Assembly: GCA_013298365.1 (NCBI GenBank)
Contig: JAAFHL010000005.1
Span: 1-36,487 of the forward strand
DNA: 36,487 nt
Reading direction: 5' to 3'
Source of the DNA: Bacteroidota bacterium
Lineage (GTDB): Bacteria; Bacteroidota; Bacteroidia; J057
The first letter of the stretch is position 1; each line of letters begins with the position of its first letter. The position numbers and the translations under genes are program-made. The notes beneath the pieces are model-generated. The model saw only the letters and a list, made by a program, of their open reading frames with translations, made no database searches and was not told where the DNA came from. Positions 16,511 to 23,847 of the stretch are shown one piece after another.

Positions 16511-18627
16511 AATAAACCTTCTTTAATGTATGTTGGGATATGTAAATTGCTGAAATATTCTTCGCCACAATAAAGTATATCTATGGCAAAGTCTGTTTTT
16601 TTAGAAATATAATCATTTGCCAAGTCATAATAATCGTTTGTTTCTTTTGCTTTAATAATTGCATCTCCTAATTCGACCTTATCTTTATCTTTCTCCTTTA
16701 TATATTTTTTAAAACTCCTAAATTCATCTTTTTTACTTTCAATAAAAGTTAAGTTTAAAGAAATAAAAGCATCTTCAAAACTTCTGCCATGATAGCTATT
16801 ATTTTCTTCTTTGGTTTGATAGGCGATACAAAGCATCTCTTTATCTTTTTTATCTTCTTTAACGTATTGTTTCCATTCTCCGCTTATTTTAGATAATATT
16901 TTCTGTTGATGCGATAATGATTTTAATGTACTAAACGGCATATCGTTCAAAAAATGTCGTATAGAGTAATTCTTTGTATGTGTTCCCACCGACACAGGGC
17001 AACTGCTGCCGTTTTGAGAAGGTTTTACAGAATCTATATCCGTAATAATTAATGTTTTTATATCCAAAAACACTAAAAACTCATCAAAGATTTTTGAATT
17101 AGCTCCCACATGAACCATAGAAATATTTTGAGATAAAAGTGGTTTATAATTATCTTCTTTTTGGACTTCATTTATCTTTTTCATTTCACCTAGTTTTTTC
17201 TTTTCTTCCTCTTTATCCAGTTTTTTCATCATTGCGGGTAATAAAAGCCTCTCTGTATCTCCTTCGATAAATATAATTTTGTCTGCAAAAAAGAGTTCGC
17301 TGTTATTTAAAGTCAAATATTGTTTTAAGAATTTGAAATTCTCCTTTTTAGTCCCATATTTTTCTTCTAAAACAGATAAATTTTTTACAATAATCGTATT
17401 ATCTATATTTTTAGAAAAATATTTTATGCCGTTAAAATGGCTTTGCGAAGTAATATGGGCAGAGTGTGTGGTAATAACAGTTTGTAATGTTTTCTTATTT
17501 AGCTTTTCTTTACCTTTTTCCAGTAATGTATCTATTTTTTTTATGAAAACATATTGCATTTGTGGGTGAGTGTGAGCCTCGGGTTCTTCTATAAAAAGCA
17601 AATTTATATCTGAAGGCTTTTCTATTTCTTTGCTTTTTTCTGAAGGTTTTCCTGTTTTTTTAGCAAAACCTTCAAAAATAATATGGATACGAAATATTAA
17701 TGCGAACAAATTCATGTAACCTAACCCATTATAGTGTTCTGGTAGGAAATGCTCATTTTGCTGATACATTACAGATGTATTTCTCTTCAGAATATTCAAT
17801 TCTTCCAAATTCGACATTATCTCAATTTTTGACTCATCTTTGTTATATCCAAAATCTTCAACAAGCTCTCTAATTTCTTTGAATATTTCCTTGTATGAGT
17901 CATTCAATTTATCATCTGTTTTCATTAATTCTTTTTGCAAACCCGTAACTTTATCATCATTTGAGTATTTACTGGCTTCAAAATAATCAAACGAAAGTTT
18001 AGATAATGTCTTGTTATTTTTTCTGCCTCCTTCCTCATTTGCAACCTCTCTTTTCGCACTAATTGTTTGCAGGTTAATAATTTTCCGAATCTGTTTATCT
18101 TCTATAAAGATATAATTAGATTCATTTTCATATTCCACTACTTTTTTATTTCTCTCAAAATAATTTTTATGATATTTTTTAAGGAAATCAATTAGTGTTT
18201 TATCTTCAAAATCTTTCTTGAAATGTCTATATTTTTCTTTTATTTTCGATAACTTCTCAAATGGCAAACAGTATTCAAACGATAATTGTAATATATTATT
18301 ATCTGGATTTAAGTTCAAAATAAAATCTCCAATATTTTCTAAATTGTCATCTTCAAAATATTCAATGATAATATCTAATTGTAGCTTAAAATCCTTTTTA
18401 TCTACTTGACATTCAATTTCTTTACAGATTTTCTTTTGGTATTCTATATGAAAATCCTCAAATACAAAAGTATTTTCTGTATCTATTAAAAATCTTTCTA
18501 ACAACACAAGAAAAGAAGTTTTTCCCGTATTATTTTTACCAATTATTAATGATAAGCCTTTTTCCAAATCAATGGAAACTGTTTTTAAAAGCCTAAAATT
18601 AGTTATTTTTATCTGTTTGATATTCAT
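16495..18627 (-). CDS. gajA: OLD-family ATPase/Toprim nuclease, Gabija component GajA-like
   Basis: 710 residues. The N-terminal ABC-type ATPase has Walker A GKNNTGKT (30-37), a signature-like NGLGYMNLF (300-308), Walker B LLFIEEPE (343-350) and H-loop TTHSAH (386-391). The C-terminal Toprim nuclease has FIEGDTE (453-459) with its metal-binding Glu, and LIITDIDS (526-533) with the DxD pair. In Gabija, GajA nicks or cuts phage DNA and is held off by cellular nucleotides; GajB joins it in one complex. The reference GajA is about 580 residues, so this is a long variant with extra helical inserts. It is the first gene of the operon, with a TATATTTG box upstream. It could also be called a generic class 2 OLD pair. 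Confidence 0.83.
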   Translation of the reverse strand: MNIKQIKITNFRLLKTVSIDLEKGLSLIIGKNNTGKTSFLVLLERFLIDTENTFVFEDFHIEYQKKICKEIECQVDKKDFKLQLDIIIEYFEDDNLENIGDFILNLNPDNNILQLSFEYCLPFEKLSKIKEKYRHFKKDFEDKTLIDFLKKYHKNYFERNKKVVEYENESNYIFIEDKQIRKIINLQTISAKREVANEEGGRKNNKTLSKLSFDYFEASKYSNDDKVTGLQKELMKTDDKLNDSYKEIFKEIRELVEDFGYNKDESKIEIMSNLEELNILKRNTSVMYQQNEHFLPEHYNGLGYMNLFALIFRIHIIFEGFAKKTGKPSEKSKEIEKPSDINLLFIEEPEAHTHPQMQYVFIKKIDTLLEKGKEKLNKKTLQTVITTHSAHITSQSHFNGIKYFSKNIDNTIIVKNLSVLEEKYGTKKENFKFLKQYLTLNNSELFFADKIIFIEGDTERLLLPAMMKKLDKEEEKKKLGEMKKINEVQKEDNYKPLLSQNISMVHVGANSKIFDEFLVFLDIKTLIITDIDSVKPSQNGSSCPVSVGTHTKNYSIRHFLNDMPFSTLKSLSHQQKILSKISGEWKQYVKEDKKDKEMLCIAYQTKEENNSYHGRSFEDAFISLNLTFIESKKDEFRSFKKYIKEKDKDKVELGDAIIKAKETNDYYDLANDYISKKTDFAIDILYCGEEYFSNLHIPTYIKEGLLWLSK

Positions 18628-18663
18628 TTTGAAGGTGCTTGAGTCTTTTTAAATTTGGAAAGG

Positions 18664-18671
18664 CAAATATA
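18664..18671 (-). promoter_or_regulatory. -7 box for the Gabija-like operon
   Basis: The minus strand reads TATATTTG (TAnnTTTG) 37 bases before the gajA start. No TTTG is found 20 bases further upstream. Confidence 0.4.
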
Positions 18672-18700
18672 CTATTTTTTGCAATAAAGCCATTGACACC

Positions 18701-18840
18701 CTCAAATACTTCACAATCCTTGCCAATCTTTTTAAAATCTGTATGATTTTTTGTATATCTATCACATTTACAACAGGAAATGTGATTTTTTGAGTCTCAT
18801 AAAATCCTTATCATGGCTTAGCATAAAACTTGTATTATTT
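18701..18840 (-). pseudogene. Degraded vapC-like 3' end (remnant A)
   Basis: On the minus strand a fragment reads NTSFMLSHDKDFMRLKKSHFLL then stop, resembling the C-terminal LITRNxxDF part of PIN toxins. About 80 bases further on comes KRLARIVKYLR. The same order, a PIN C-terminus then KLARIVAYL, occurs at remnant B (19976-20120). The shared DNA at 18701-18733 and 19976-20008 matches at 26 of 33 positions. Highly decayed; assignment is by pattern only. Confidence 0.4.
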
Positions 18841-18922
18841 GCGATTCAACATATTACTCCATATACGGCAAATGCCCTACCCGTTTCATAAAAGCCTTAG
18901 AACGCTTATACGGCACAATGCC

Positions 18923-19807
18923 CTAACGCCCTGTTCTTACATCTTCTGCAAGTTCCGCAATTTCCTGTATTTTTCTACCTTCCGAACTTTCTTTTCCTTT
19001 TTTGGGCAGAAATTGTTTCAATTTTTGGAGAAAAACGCCAGATAAATTCGCTTCATGATTTGCAAGGCGAAGTAAAAAATCGTTTTTTTCCATTTCTGGC
19101 AATTTTGCAATTAAATCGGGTAGGTTTATCGCATTTTCATTGGCTAATTTGCTGCTCAATGCGGCTGCTTTTACCCAATCTTCTGACAAGCCCCAAAAAT
19201 CGACAAAATGTTGTAAATCACTGCCTAAGTTTTTTAAATTTGGCGGACAAGGCGGTTCCTCTGCATTCATTTTGGCTTTTTCGTCATCTTCTTCTTCATC
19301 ATCATAATAATCGGCAGGAAAAGTAGCCTGGGAATCGGGCGAATGAAAATAGAGCCAAGCCAAATACAAAGCCCGATAGTCGCCATTGATAATTTGCTGC
19401 CGAACCCCCATCAAATCTGAAAGCGTGCAATCGTCTGCTTCAAAGTAATCTTCATACGCACCATCTTCTACATTTTCTTCGATAATAAGCAGCACATAGT
19501 CGCCCTTTGTACAAAGCTCAATGTTGTCCGAAAAAGTGTAGGGAATGAGGTCTTTTTTATTGACTAAGGCAAGTGGAAAGCGAAACATGAGCTTTTTTGT
19601 GCCAAAATTTGCATAATACAGCTCTGCATCAAAATATTGAAACATGACATCTTCGGGATTTTTCCTAAAATCTCCATAATTATATACAAATTGCGCTTTA
19701 TGGCTATCTACTTCTCCTCGGCTCGACCAAGTCTTGATTTCTGCTTTTTCGGTAGCAGAAAAGGGGCGGTCTATAGTACGAAACTCGTAAAATTGGTATT
19801 CGCTCAT
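18923..19807 (-). CDS. Conserved hypothetical protein (MSEYQ-YEF family)
   Basis: 294 residues starting MSEYQFYEFRTIDRPFSATE. I recognise this N-terminus (SEYQYYEFxAIDRPL) with the following GDFxxxPxxxMxxYFDAxLYxANxGT pattern as an uncharacterised family found in many bacteria; I know of no function. A very acidic stretch (YYDDEEEDDEKAK, ~170-182) and a C-terminal helical region with the PNLKNLGSDLQHFVDFWGL segment follow. No signal peptide or membrane segment, so cytoplasmic. The start at 19807 is supported by a consensus promoter 22 bases upstream. It sits between two vapC-like remnants. Confidence 0.75.
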   Translation of the reverse strand: MSEYQFYEFRTIDRPFSATEKAEIKTWSSRGEVDSHKAQFVYNYGDFRKNPEDVMFQYFDAELYYANFGTKKLMFRFPLALVNKKDLIPYTFSDNIELCTKGDYVLLIIEENVEDGAYEDYFEADDCTLSDLMGVRQQIINGDYRALYLAWLYFHSPDSQATFPADYYDDEEEDDEKAKMNAEEPPCPPNLKNLGSDLQHFVDFWGLSEDWVKAAALSSKLANENAINLPDLIAKLPEMEKNDFLLRLANHEANLSGVFLQKLKQFLPKKGKESSEGRKIQEIAELAEDVRTGR

Positions 19808-19828
19808 AATGTGTAATGTAATTCTTCG

Positions 19829-19859
19829 CAAATATAAAAACTTGTTTTTATATGTACAA
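19829..19859 (-). promoter_or_regulatory. Predicted promoter of the MSEYQ-family gene
   Basis: The minus strand reads TTG (19859-19857), exactly 20 bases, TATATTTG (19836-19829). Predicted start near 19823, 16 bases before the ATG. Confidence 0.55.
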
Positions 19860-19975
19860 CATCTTAATTATCTAAACATATAATGTCCACAATTCTGCTA
19901 ATTATTGCGTAGCAGGAAACCTAATGAGTCAAATAACTGTCAGTTCTGCCTATTTTCTACTTCTTCTAAGGCACG

Positions 19976-20008
19976 CTCAAATATGCCACAATCCTCGCCA
20001 ACTTTTCT
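19976..20008. repeat. Diverged repeat, copy B of the KLARIV segment
   Basis: CTCAAATA..ACAATCCT.GCCAA pattern shared with 18701-18733 (26 of 33 positions). On the minus strand both code for KLARIV(A/K)YL. Each lies just downstream of a PIN-toxin remnant. Confidence 0.45.
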
Positions 20009-20040
20009 GGTGTAAAATCATTTTGATAATAAACGACTGA

Positions 20041-20173
20041 TTATGCAAAAGGATTGAAAATAGAAATATCAGAAAAACGGTCAAAATCCGAAACATTGCG
20101 GGTAATAAGCGTACATTGTTCCTTTTGTCCAATAGATGATTATATTACTGTCTAACAATGCTTTACCATTCAT
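20041..20173 (-). pseudogene. vapC: vapC PIN toxin with large internal deletion
   Basis: The ATG at 20173 overlaps the antitoxin stop by 11 bases and starts MNGKALLDSNIIIY, a typical PIN N-terminus with its first Asp. The sequence then jumps, in another frame, to QKEQCTLITRNVSDFDRFSDISIFNPFA and stop (20041-20043), a typical VapC C-terminus. Only 133 bases remain of an expected ~390, so some 250 bases were lost from the middle, with a frame change at the junction near 20130. No active toxin can be made. Confidence 0.8.
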
Positions 20174-20417
20174 TTCTTAATTGTCTTTGCCATTCCACAG
20201 GGTCGGCGATTTCAGAAAAAGGGTTTAAGGCTTGTAATTGTAGCATAGTCGCTTTGAGTCCTGCAAATTTGTCATTTACAGGCGTTTTTGCGTTATTTTC
20301 AACTATTTCTTCTTGCCACAAAAGAATAATTTTTACTTTTTGTGTCAGGTTTGAGAACAAAGGTGGCAAAATTATTTGCCCGTTTTCTACGTATGTTTCA
20401 AATTCGATGGCTTGCAT
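20163..20417 (-). CDS. VapB-like antitoxin (orphaned)
   Basis: 84 residues starting MQAIEFETYVENGQIILPP, the opening of AbrB/DUF2281-like antitoxins in which a short beta hairpin (xxxxxVENGxIxLP) is followed by an acidic helical tail (PFSEIADPVEWQRQLRNEW) that holds the toxin. It overlaps the vapC relic by 11 bases in the classic VapBC order. The antitoxin looks intact while the toxin is gutted. The start at 20417 is preferred over 20453 because the longer version would begin before the predicted transcription start. Confidence 0.75.
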   Translation of the reverse strand: MQAIEFETYVENGQIILPPLFSNLTQKVKIILLWQEEIVENNAKTPVNDKFAGLKATMLQLQALNPFSEIADPVEWQRQLRNEW

Positions 20418-20442
20418 AATTAATTTTTGCAGGTAATTTCTA

Positions 20443-20474
20443 CAAAAATGCAACTTTTTTTGTTAATTGGCAAA
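20443..20474 (-). promoter_or_regulatory. Predicted promoter of the vapBC remnant
   Basis: The minus strand reads TTTG (20474-20471), 20 bases, CATTTTTG (20450-20443), one mismatch from TAnnTTTG. Confidence 0.4.
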
Positions 20475-20647
20475 TAAAAGTCCAAATTTCGGCAAATTTT
20501 CAACTATTCTTCCCTCTAAAAAACCTATTCTTTGTTACTATAAAATGCACATAATTTACTCATAATCAATAAAATAAAAATACAAAACCTCAAAAAATTC
20601 GTTACTAATTCCTTAAAACCTTCCATTCCTACCCCAAAAAAAGCCAC

Positions 20648-20655
20648 GACCTTTG
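20648..20655 (+). promoter_or_regulatory. Weak -7 box for the RQC-HTH gene
   Basis: GACCTTTG differs from TAnnTTTG at the first base only and lies 17 bases before the first ATG. No TTTG 20 bases upstream. Confidence 0.3.
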
Positions 20656-20671
20656 TAATATCAAATAGGAA

Positions 20672-21622
20672 ATGTCTCCTATGTTACACAACATCACAAT
20701 GCAAACAACACAAAACATCAAAGCGGAAGCAATTATTCTTTTCAACACGATTTTGGCGACAAAGCAGCTATATGGCATGAGTTATATTGTTAGGCTTGTG
20801 CGAGGTGATAGGTATTTTGAACTCAAAAAAGCCGAACATGAGAAATTGCCTACTTTTGGAACTTTGACAGATAGTTATGAGTACAAAGTCAAAAACCTGA
20901 TAACTTGGTTGCTAAAAAATGGCTATCTTACCATTACGAATTTGCAATATGGTTCTTTGGGTTTGACAGCAAAAGCTTATTTGCTGATGCACAGCGAGGA
21001 AGAATTATTGATTGAGGCTGCGGATTTGAAAACAACTGCGGAAAATCGGGTGCTTGCTGATTCGCTCAAACGGATTCGCAAAGACATCGCCGAAAAAGAG
21101 GAAAAAGCGGTATATGAGATATTTACGGATTGGTCTATGCAGAAATTGATAGATGAAAAACCGAAAAATGTAACAGAATTGAAATTGCTTGCGCCTATGT
21201 CCGAAAGCTATATAGATTCGTATGCCCATCTTTTTTTGAAGGCAATAGAAATGGCAAAGTCAGAAAGTGTGGTTCAGTTGCAGGTACTTTTGCAAGAAAA
21301 AGTAAAAATGCCCGAATATCAAATGATAAAAGCCTTGTTTTTGTCAGGTTATAGTATCGAAAAAATCGGAAAAGAGCGTCAAGTAGAACTAAATACAGTT
21401 CTTTCTTACTTGGGCGACTTGCACAAAACGGGCGAAATAGACCTGAAACCTTGGATTCAGCAGCGTGTAGATGCACCTGTTTTGCACAAAGCCACTACTT
21501 TTTTTGCGCAAACACAAGGGACTTTTCAGGAGGCATTACAGGTCTTAGGGCTTGATTATGAGACATTACGATTGGCAAAGTTGTATGTTAGTAAGGTTGA
21601 GGTAAGAGAGGAGTCGTTTTGA
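20672..21622 (+). CDS. Stand-alone RecQ C-terminal-like protein (RQC winged helix plus HTH)
   Basis: 316 residues. Residues ~15-115 match the RQC domain of RecQ helicases (ILFNTILATKQLYGMSYIVRLVRG, HEKLPTFG, LITWLLKNGYLTI, YGSLGLTAKAYLL). The C-terminal ~110 residues resemble the RecQ-type HTH_40 domain (IKALFLSGYSIEKIGKERQ, NTVLSYLGDLHKTGEIDL). The helicase core (Walker A, DEAH) and zinc-binding cysteines that should precede the RQC domain are absent, and the upstream DNA does not code for them. It may bind DNA or act as an accessory or regulator. Starts at 20681 or 20699 are equally possible. It ends just before a strong hairpin. Confidence 0.75.
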   Translation: MSPMLHNITMQTTQNIKAEAIILFNTILATKQLYGMSYIVRLVRGDRYFELKKAEHEKLPTFGTLTDSYEYKVKNLITWLLKNGYLTITNLQYGSLGLTAKAYLLMHSEEELLIEAADLKTTAENRVLADSLKRIRKDIAEKEEKAVYEIFTDWSMQKLIDEKPKNVTELKLLAPMSESYIDSYAHLFLKAIEMAKSESVVQLQVLLQEKVKMPEYQMIKALFLSGYSIEKIGKERQVELNTVLSYLGDLHKTGEIDLKPWIQQRVDAPVLHKATTFFAQTQGTFQEALQVLGLDYETLRLAKLYVSKVEVREESF

Positions 21623-21645
21623 CACTTAGCCCTTAGCGGTTAAAA

Positions 21646-21681
21646 AATTAAGGGTGGCTCAAATGTGAGTCACCCTTAATT
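21646..21681. terminator. Bidirectional hairpin terminator between convergent genes
   Basis: Arms 21646-21661 and 21666-21681 (AATTAAGGGTGGCTCA type) pair at 15 of 16 positions around a 4-base loop. A T-run follows on the minus strand (complement of 21642-21647); the plus side is only weakly T-rich. Confidence 0.7.
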
Positions 21682-21764
21682 GATATTTCAAATCGTGAAT
21701 AAGCTGCCAAACTTTTTGATTGGCATTATCTACAAAATCAATATGTCTGCCATTTCTTTTTTCA

Positions 21765-21902
21765 TATCCCGTTAGGGATAAAATATCGGTAGAAAAATGA
21801 TAAATCCCATAAAATAGCCCGAATTTTCGTGCTTGCACGAAAAATTGGATGAGATGTGGGCGGCTTTTGCGAATTTCTACCGATATTTTGTGCCTACGGC
21901 AC
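21765..21902. repeat. Inverted pair of hairpin-plus-core repeat elements
   Basis: Two units face each other. The left unit is the palindrome TATCCC-GTTA-GGGATA (21765-21780) joined to AAAATATCGGTAGAAA (21780-21795). The right unit is the reverse complement of the same 16-mer core (21874-21889) joined to the palindrome GTGCC-TAC-GGCAC (21890-21902). The cores match perfectly while the palindromes differ in sequence yet keep their pairing. Between them lies a further hairpin TTTTCGTGC/GCACGAAAA (21824-21832 with 21835-21843). I have a recollection of similar GGTAGAAA elements in Bacteroidota genomes. No gene in this gap. Confidence 0.7.
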
Positions 21903-21951
21903 AGAAAAACAGGTTACGGTTAATTTGGCAGACATGTTGCAAAACAGAAAA

Positions 21952-22515
21952 CTATTTTTTCTCCTCTACTGGTGCAGGAGTCTCTGTCGCTTTTGAAGCT
22001 TCTACCAATTTTTTGATTTCTTCATACAAGTGCTTCTCATCGCCAGGTGCGTAAGTCGTATGTTGAGAAACGATTTTGCGATTGCCATCTAACAAAAATA
22101 CGTGAGGTACATTTGTAACATTCATCAAACGTTTCAATTCTGAATTAGGGTCTTTTAACACCTCATATTCCCATTCCCATGTCTCTACACGAGGTTTTAC
22201 CTCACTTTTGGTACGCTCATCATCAATCGAAACCGCATAAATTTTCACGCCAGTTTCTTTTTGCCATTCTGCATAATGGTCGCTAATGGCATTCAATTCC
22301 TTAATACAAGGCTTGCACCAAGTTGCCCAAAAGTCAATCACGATGGGTTTTCCATCATTTTGTATATCAGCCGTATTAAATGGCATGTCATCTATTGTAA
22401 AAACAGATACATTTGGAACGTCTCCATTTGAAGTTGCTTGTGGTTTTGCCGCCTCCTGCTGTGCCGTAGCAGACAAACCAAGCCCAAGCAGTAGAACTAA
22501 GAATAATTTTTGCAT
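21952..22515 (-). CDS. TlpA/ResA-like periplasmic thioredoxin
   Basis: 187 residues with a signal peptide (MQKLFLVLLLGLGLSATAQQ) and a thioredoxin fold: VIDFWATWCKPC with the redox CxxC at 67-70, IYAVSIDDE, and the cis-Pro loop VTNVPHVFLLD. This is the TlpA/ResA/AhpC-TSA group, which reduces disulfides of exported proteins or cytochrome c apoproteins in the periplasm. A C-terminal tail rich in Glu, Pro and Lys (TPAPVEEKK) is low-complexity. The start at 22515 gives the best signal peptide. It is divergent from the SurA-like cluster to the right, so it is a folding-related neighbour. Confidence 0.88.
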   Translation of the reverse strand: MQKLFLVLLLGLGLSATAQQEAAKPQATSNGDVPNVSVFTIDDMPFNTADIQNDGKPIVIDFWATWCKPCIKELNAISDHYAEWQKETGVKIYAVSIDDERTKSEVKPRVETWEWEYEVLKDPNSELKRLMNVTNVPHVFLLDGNRKIVSQHTTYAPGDEKHLYEEIKKLVEASKATETPAPVEEKK

Positions 22516-22567
22516 GGTAATGAACAAAGTTATTTAAGAAATAAAAAACGTGTACTCGTTTCGTACA

Positions 22568-22595
22568 CAAAAATACACACATTTTTCTATACAAA
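22568..22595 (-). promoter_or_regulatory. Possible promoter of the TlpA-like gene
   Basis: The minus strand reads TATTTTTG (22575-22568) with TTTG at 22595-22592, spacing 16. A second box TAACTTTG at 22532-22525 is closer to the start codon. Confidence 0.3.
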
Positions 22596-22703
22596 ACGAT
22601 AAAAAACAGATTTCGTTACCTAAGCGTGTAAATTTTGGGTAAAATGTTGTCTTTTCTTAGCTAAAATGAACCTTCATTCATATATAAATTCACATATTTT
22701 GCC

Positions 22704-22711
22704 TACTTTTG
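22704..22711 (+). promoter_or_regulatory. -7 box of the SurA-like lipoprotein gene
   Basis: TACTTTTG (TAnnTTTG) lies 44 bases before the ATG at 22755. No clear -33 element. Confidence 0.4.
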
Positions 22712-22754
22712 CGGCTTACTTATAGGCATATTTTTTTGAGATAAATAATTATAG

Positions 22755-23666
22755 ATGTTGAATAAATCTTTTTTGAAATATATTGAGCAACTAGGTAGTA
22801 TTTCTGCTTATCAAATCATGTTGATAATCACAATATTGCTATGTATAATGAATGGCTGCGGCGGCTGTGGGGATAAAAAAGCGTTGGATAAAAGATTGGT
22901 AGCAGAATACAATGGCGACCCACTGTATATGTATCAACTGCAAAGGTATGTGCCAAGCGAGTTGAAAGGGCAAGACAGTGCGGAATTTGCCAATAATTTT
23001 ATTGATGATTGGCTCACAAATCAAGCCGTAAAAGAGAAAGCAGAAAAGGAAATTACGGATTTGAATGAGAAAATAGAACCAGAAATTGCTACGCTAAAAA
23101 TGTCTCTCATTCGCAAAACCTTTGCCGATTGGCTGGTAAACACGCAATTAGATACCATCATCTCTGACCAAGTTATGCGGGATTATTTCAAAAAATATCC
23201 TGACAGGTTTCGGAGTGATAGGGTTCAATATCAATATTTTTATGTGAAAGTAATGAGTGAAAATGCTACACAAATTGCTTCACAAATGAATAGTGCGAAG
23301 GCGGAGGAGTTGAATAAGTTGGCAAAATGGTGTGAAGATAATGCCGTTGAATATCGCCTTGATAGTTCTGTTACAAGTGAAAGCGAAATGAAACGAATCG
23401 CATCGGGCTATTATGGTACAATCACGCGTGCAAAGACAAACACCTTACAAACTTATAACGTTGCCGAGGGCGGGAAAAATTATACACAATTTTTTCGCCT
23501 CCTAAAAGTTATTCAAGAAGGGGAGATGTTGCCCTTCGCTGCTTGCAAAGACCGTATCGAAATGCTTATCCTCAATCAGCGCAAAAATGAGTTGATTGAG
23601 CAAATGGAAACGGGTTTGCTCGAAGATGCCAAAAAAAGCAATAAATACAAAAAATATACAGAGTAA
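22755..23666 (+). CDS. SurA/PrsA-like envelope chaperone, probable lipoprotein
   Basis: 303 residues. After a hydrophobic segment (~20-32) comes IMNGCGGCG, a plausible though non-ideal lipobox with Cys35. The body resembles the SurA N-domain (VAEYNGDPLYMYQLQRYVP, FIDDWLTNQAVKEKA, MRDYFKKYPDRFRSDRVQYQYFYVK) and ends in a PpiC-like helical tail, but no complete parvulin catalytic domain is visible. In Bacteroidota such a protein commonly precedes SurA and is annotated as peptidylprolyl isomerase. Likely a periplasmic chaperone for outer-membrane proteins. It is followed after ~180 bases by surA on the same strand. Confidence 0.72.
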   Translation: MLNKSFLKYIEQLGSISAYQIMLIITILLCIMNGCGGCGDKKALDKRLVAEYNGDPLYMYQLQRYVPSELKGQDSAEFANNFIDDWLTNQAVKEKAEKEITDLNEKIEPEIATLKMSLIRKTFADWLVNTQLDTIISDQVMRDYFKKYPDRFRSDRVQYQYFYVKVMSENATQIASQMNSAKAEELNKLAKWCEDNAVEYRLDSSVTSESEMKRIASGYYGTITRAKTNTLQTYNVAEGGKNYTQFFRLLKVIQEGEMLPFAACKDRIEMLILNQRKNELIEQMETGLLEDAKKSNKYKKYTE

Positions 23667-23669
23667 AAT

Positions 23670-23730
23670 CAGTTAGCAGTTGTCAGTTATCAGTTTGGTG
23701 AGTTTGTATCTATTTGTTCACTGCTAACTG
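23670..23730. repeat. CAGTTAGCAGT inverted repeat and CAGTTAT words before surA
   Basis: CAGTTAGCAGT (23670-23680) and its perfect complement ACTGCTAACTG (23720-23730) flank TGTCAGTTATCAGT. The words match the repeat upstream of clpB. There is no T-run, so no terminator is supported. Confidence 0.5.
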
Positions 23731-23847
23731 TTTACAGCCTTGATGCAACCATTTTTATCAATTTTCGCTCTATTTGCGAAAATGGCTCAACACATTCATA
23801 CTTGCCCTGCGTTCATGCGAAGTGTGCAAGAAACAATTACAAGCAAC

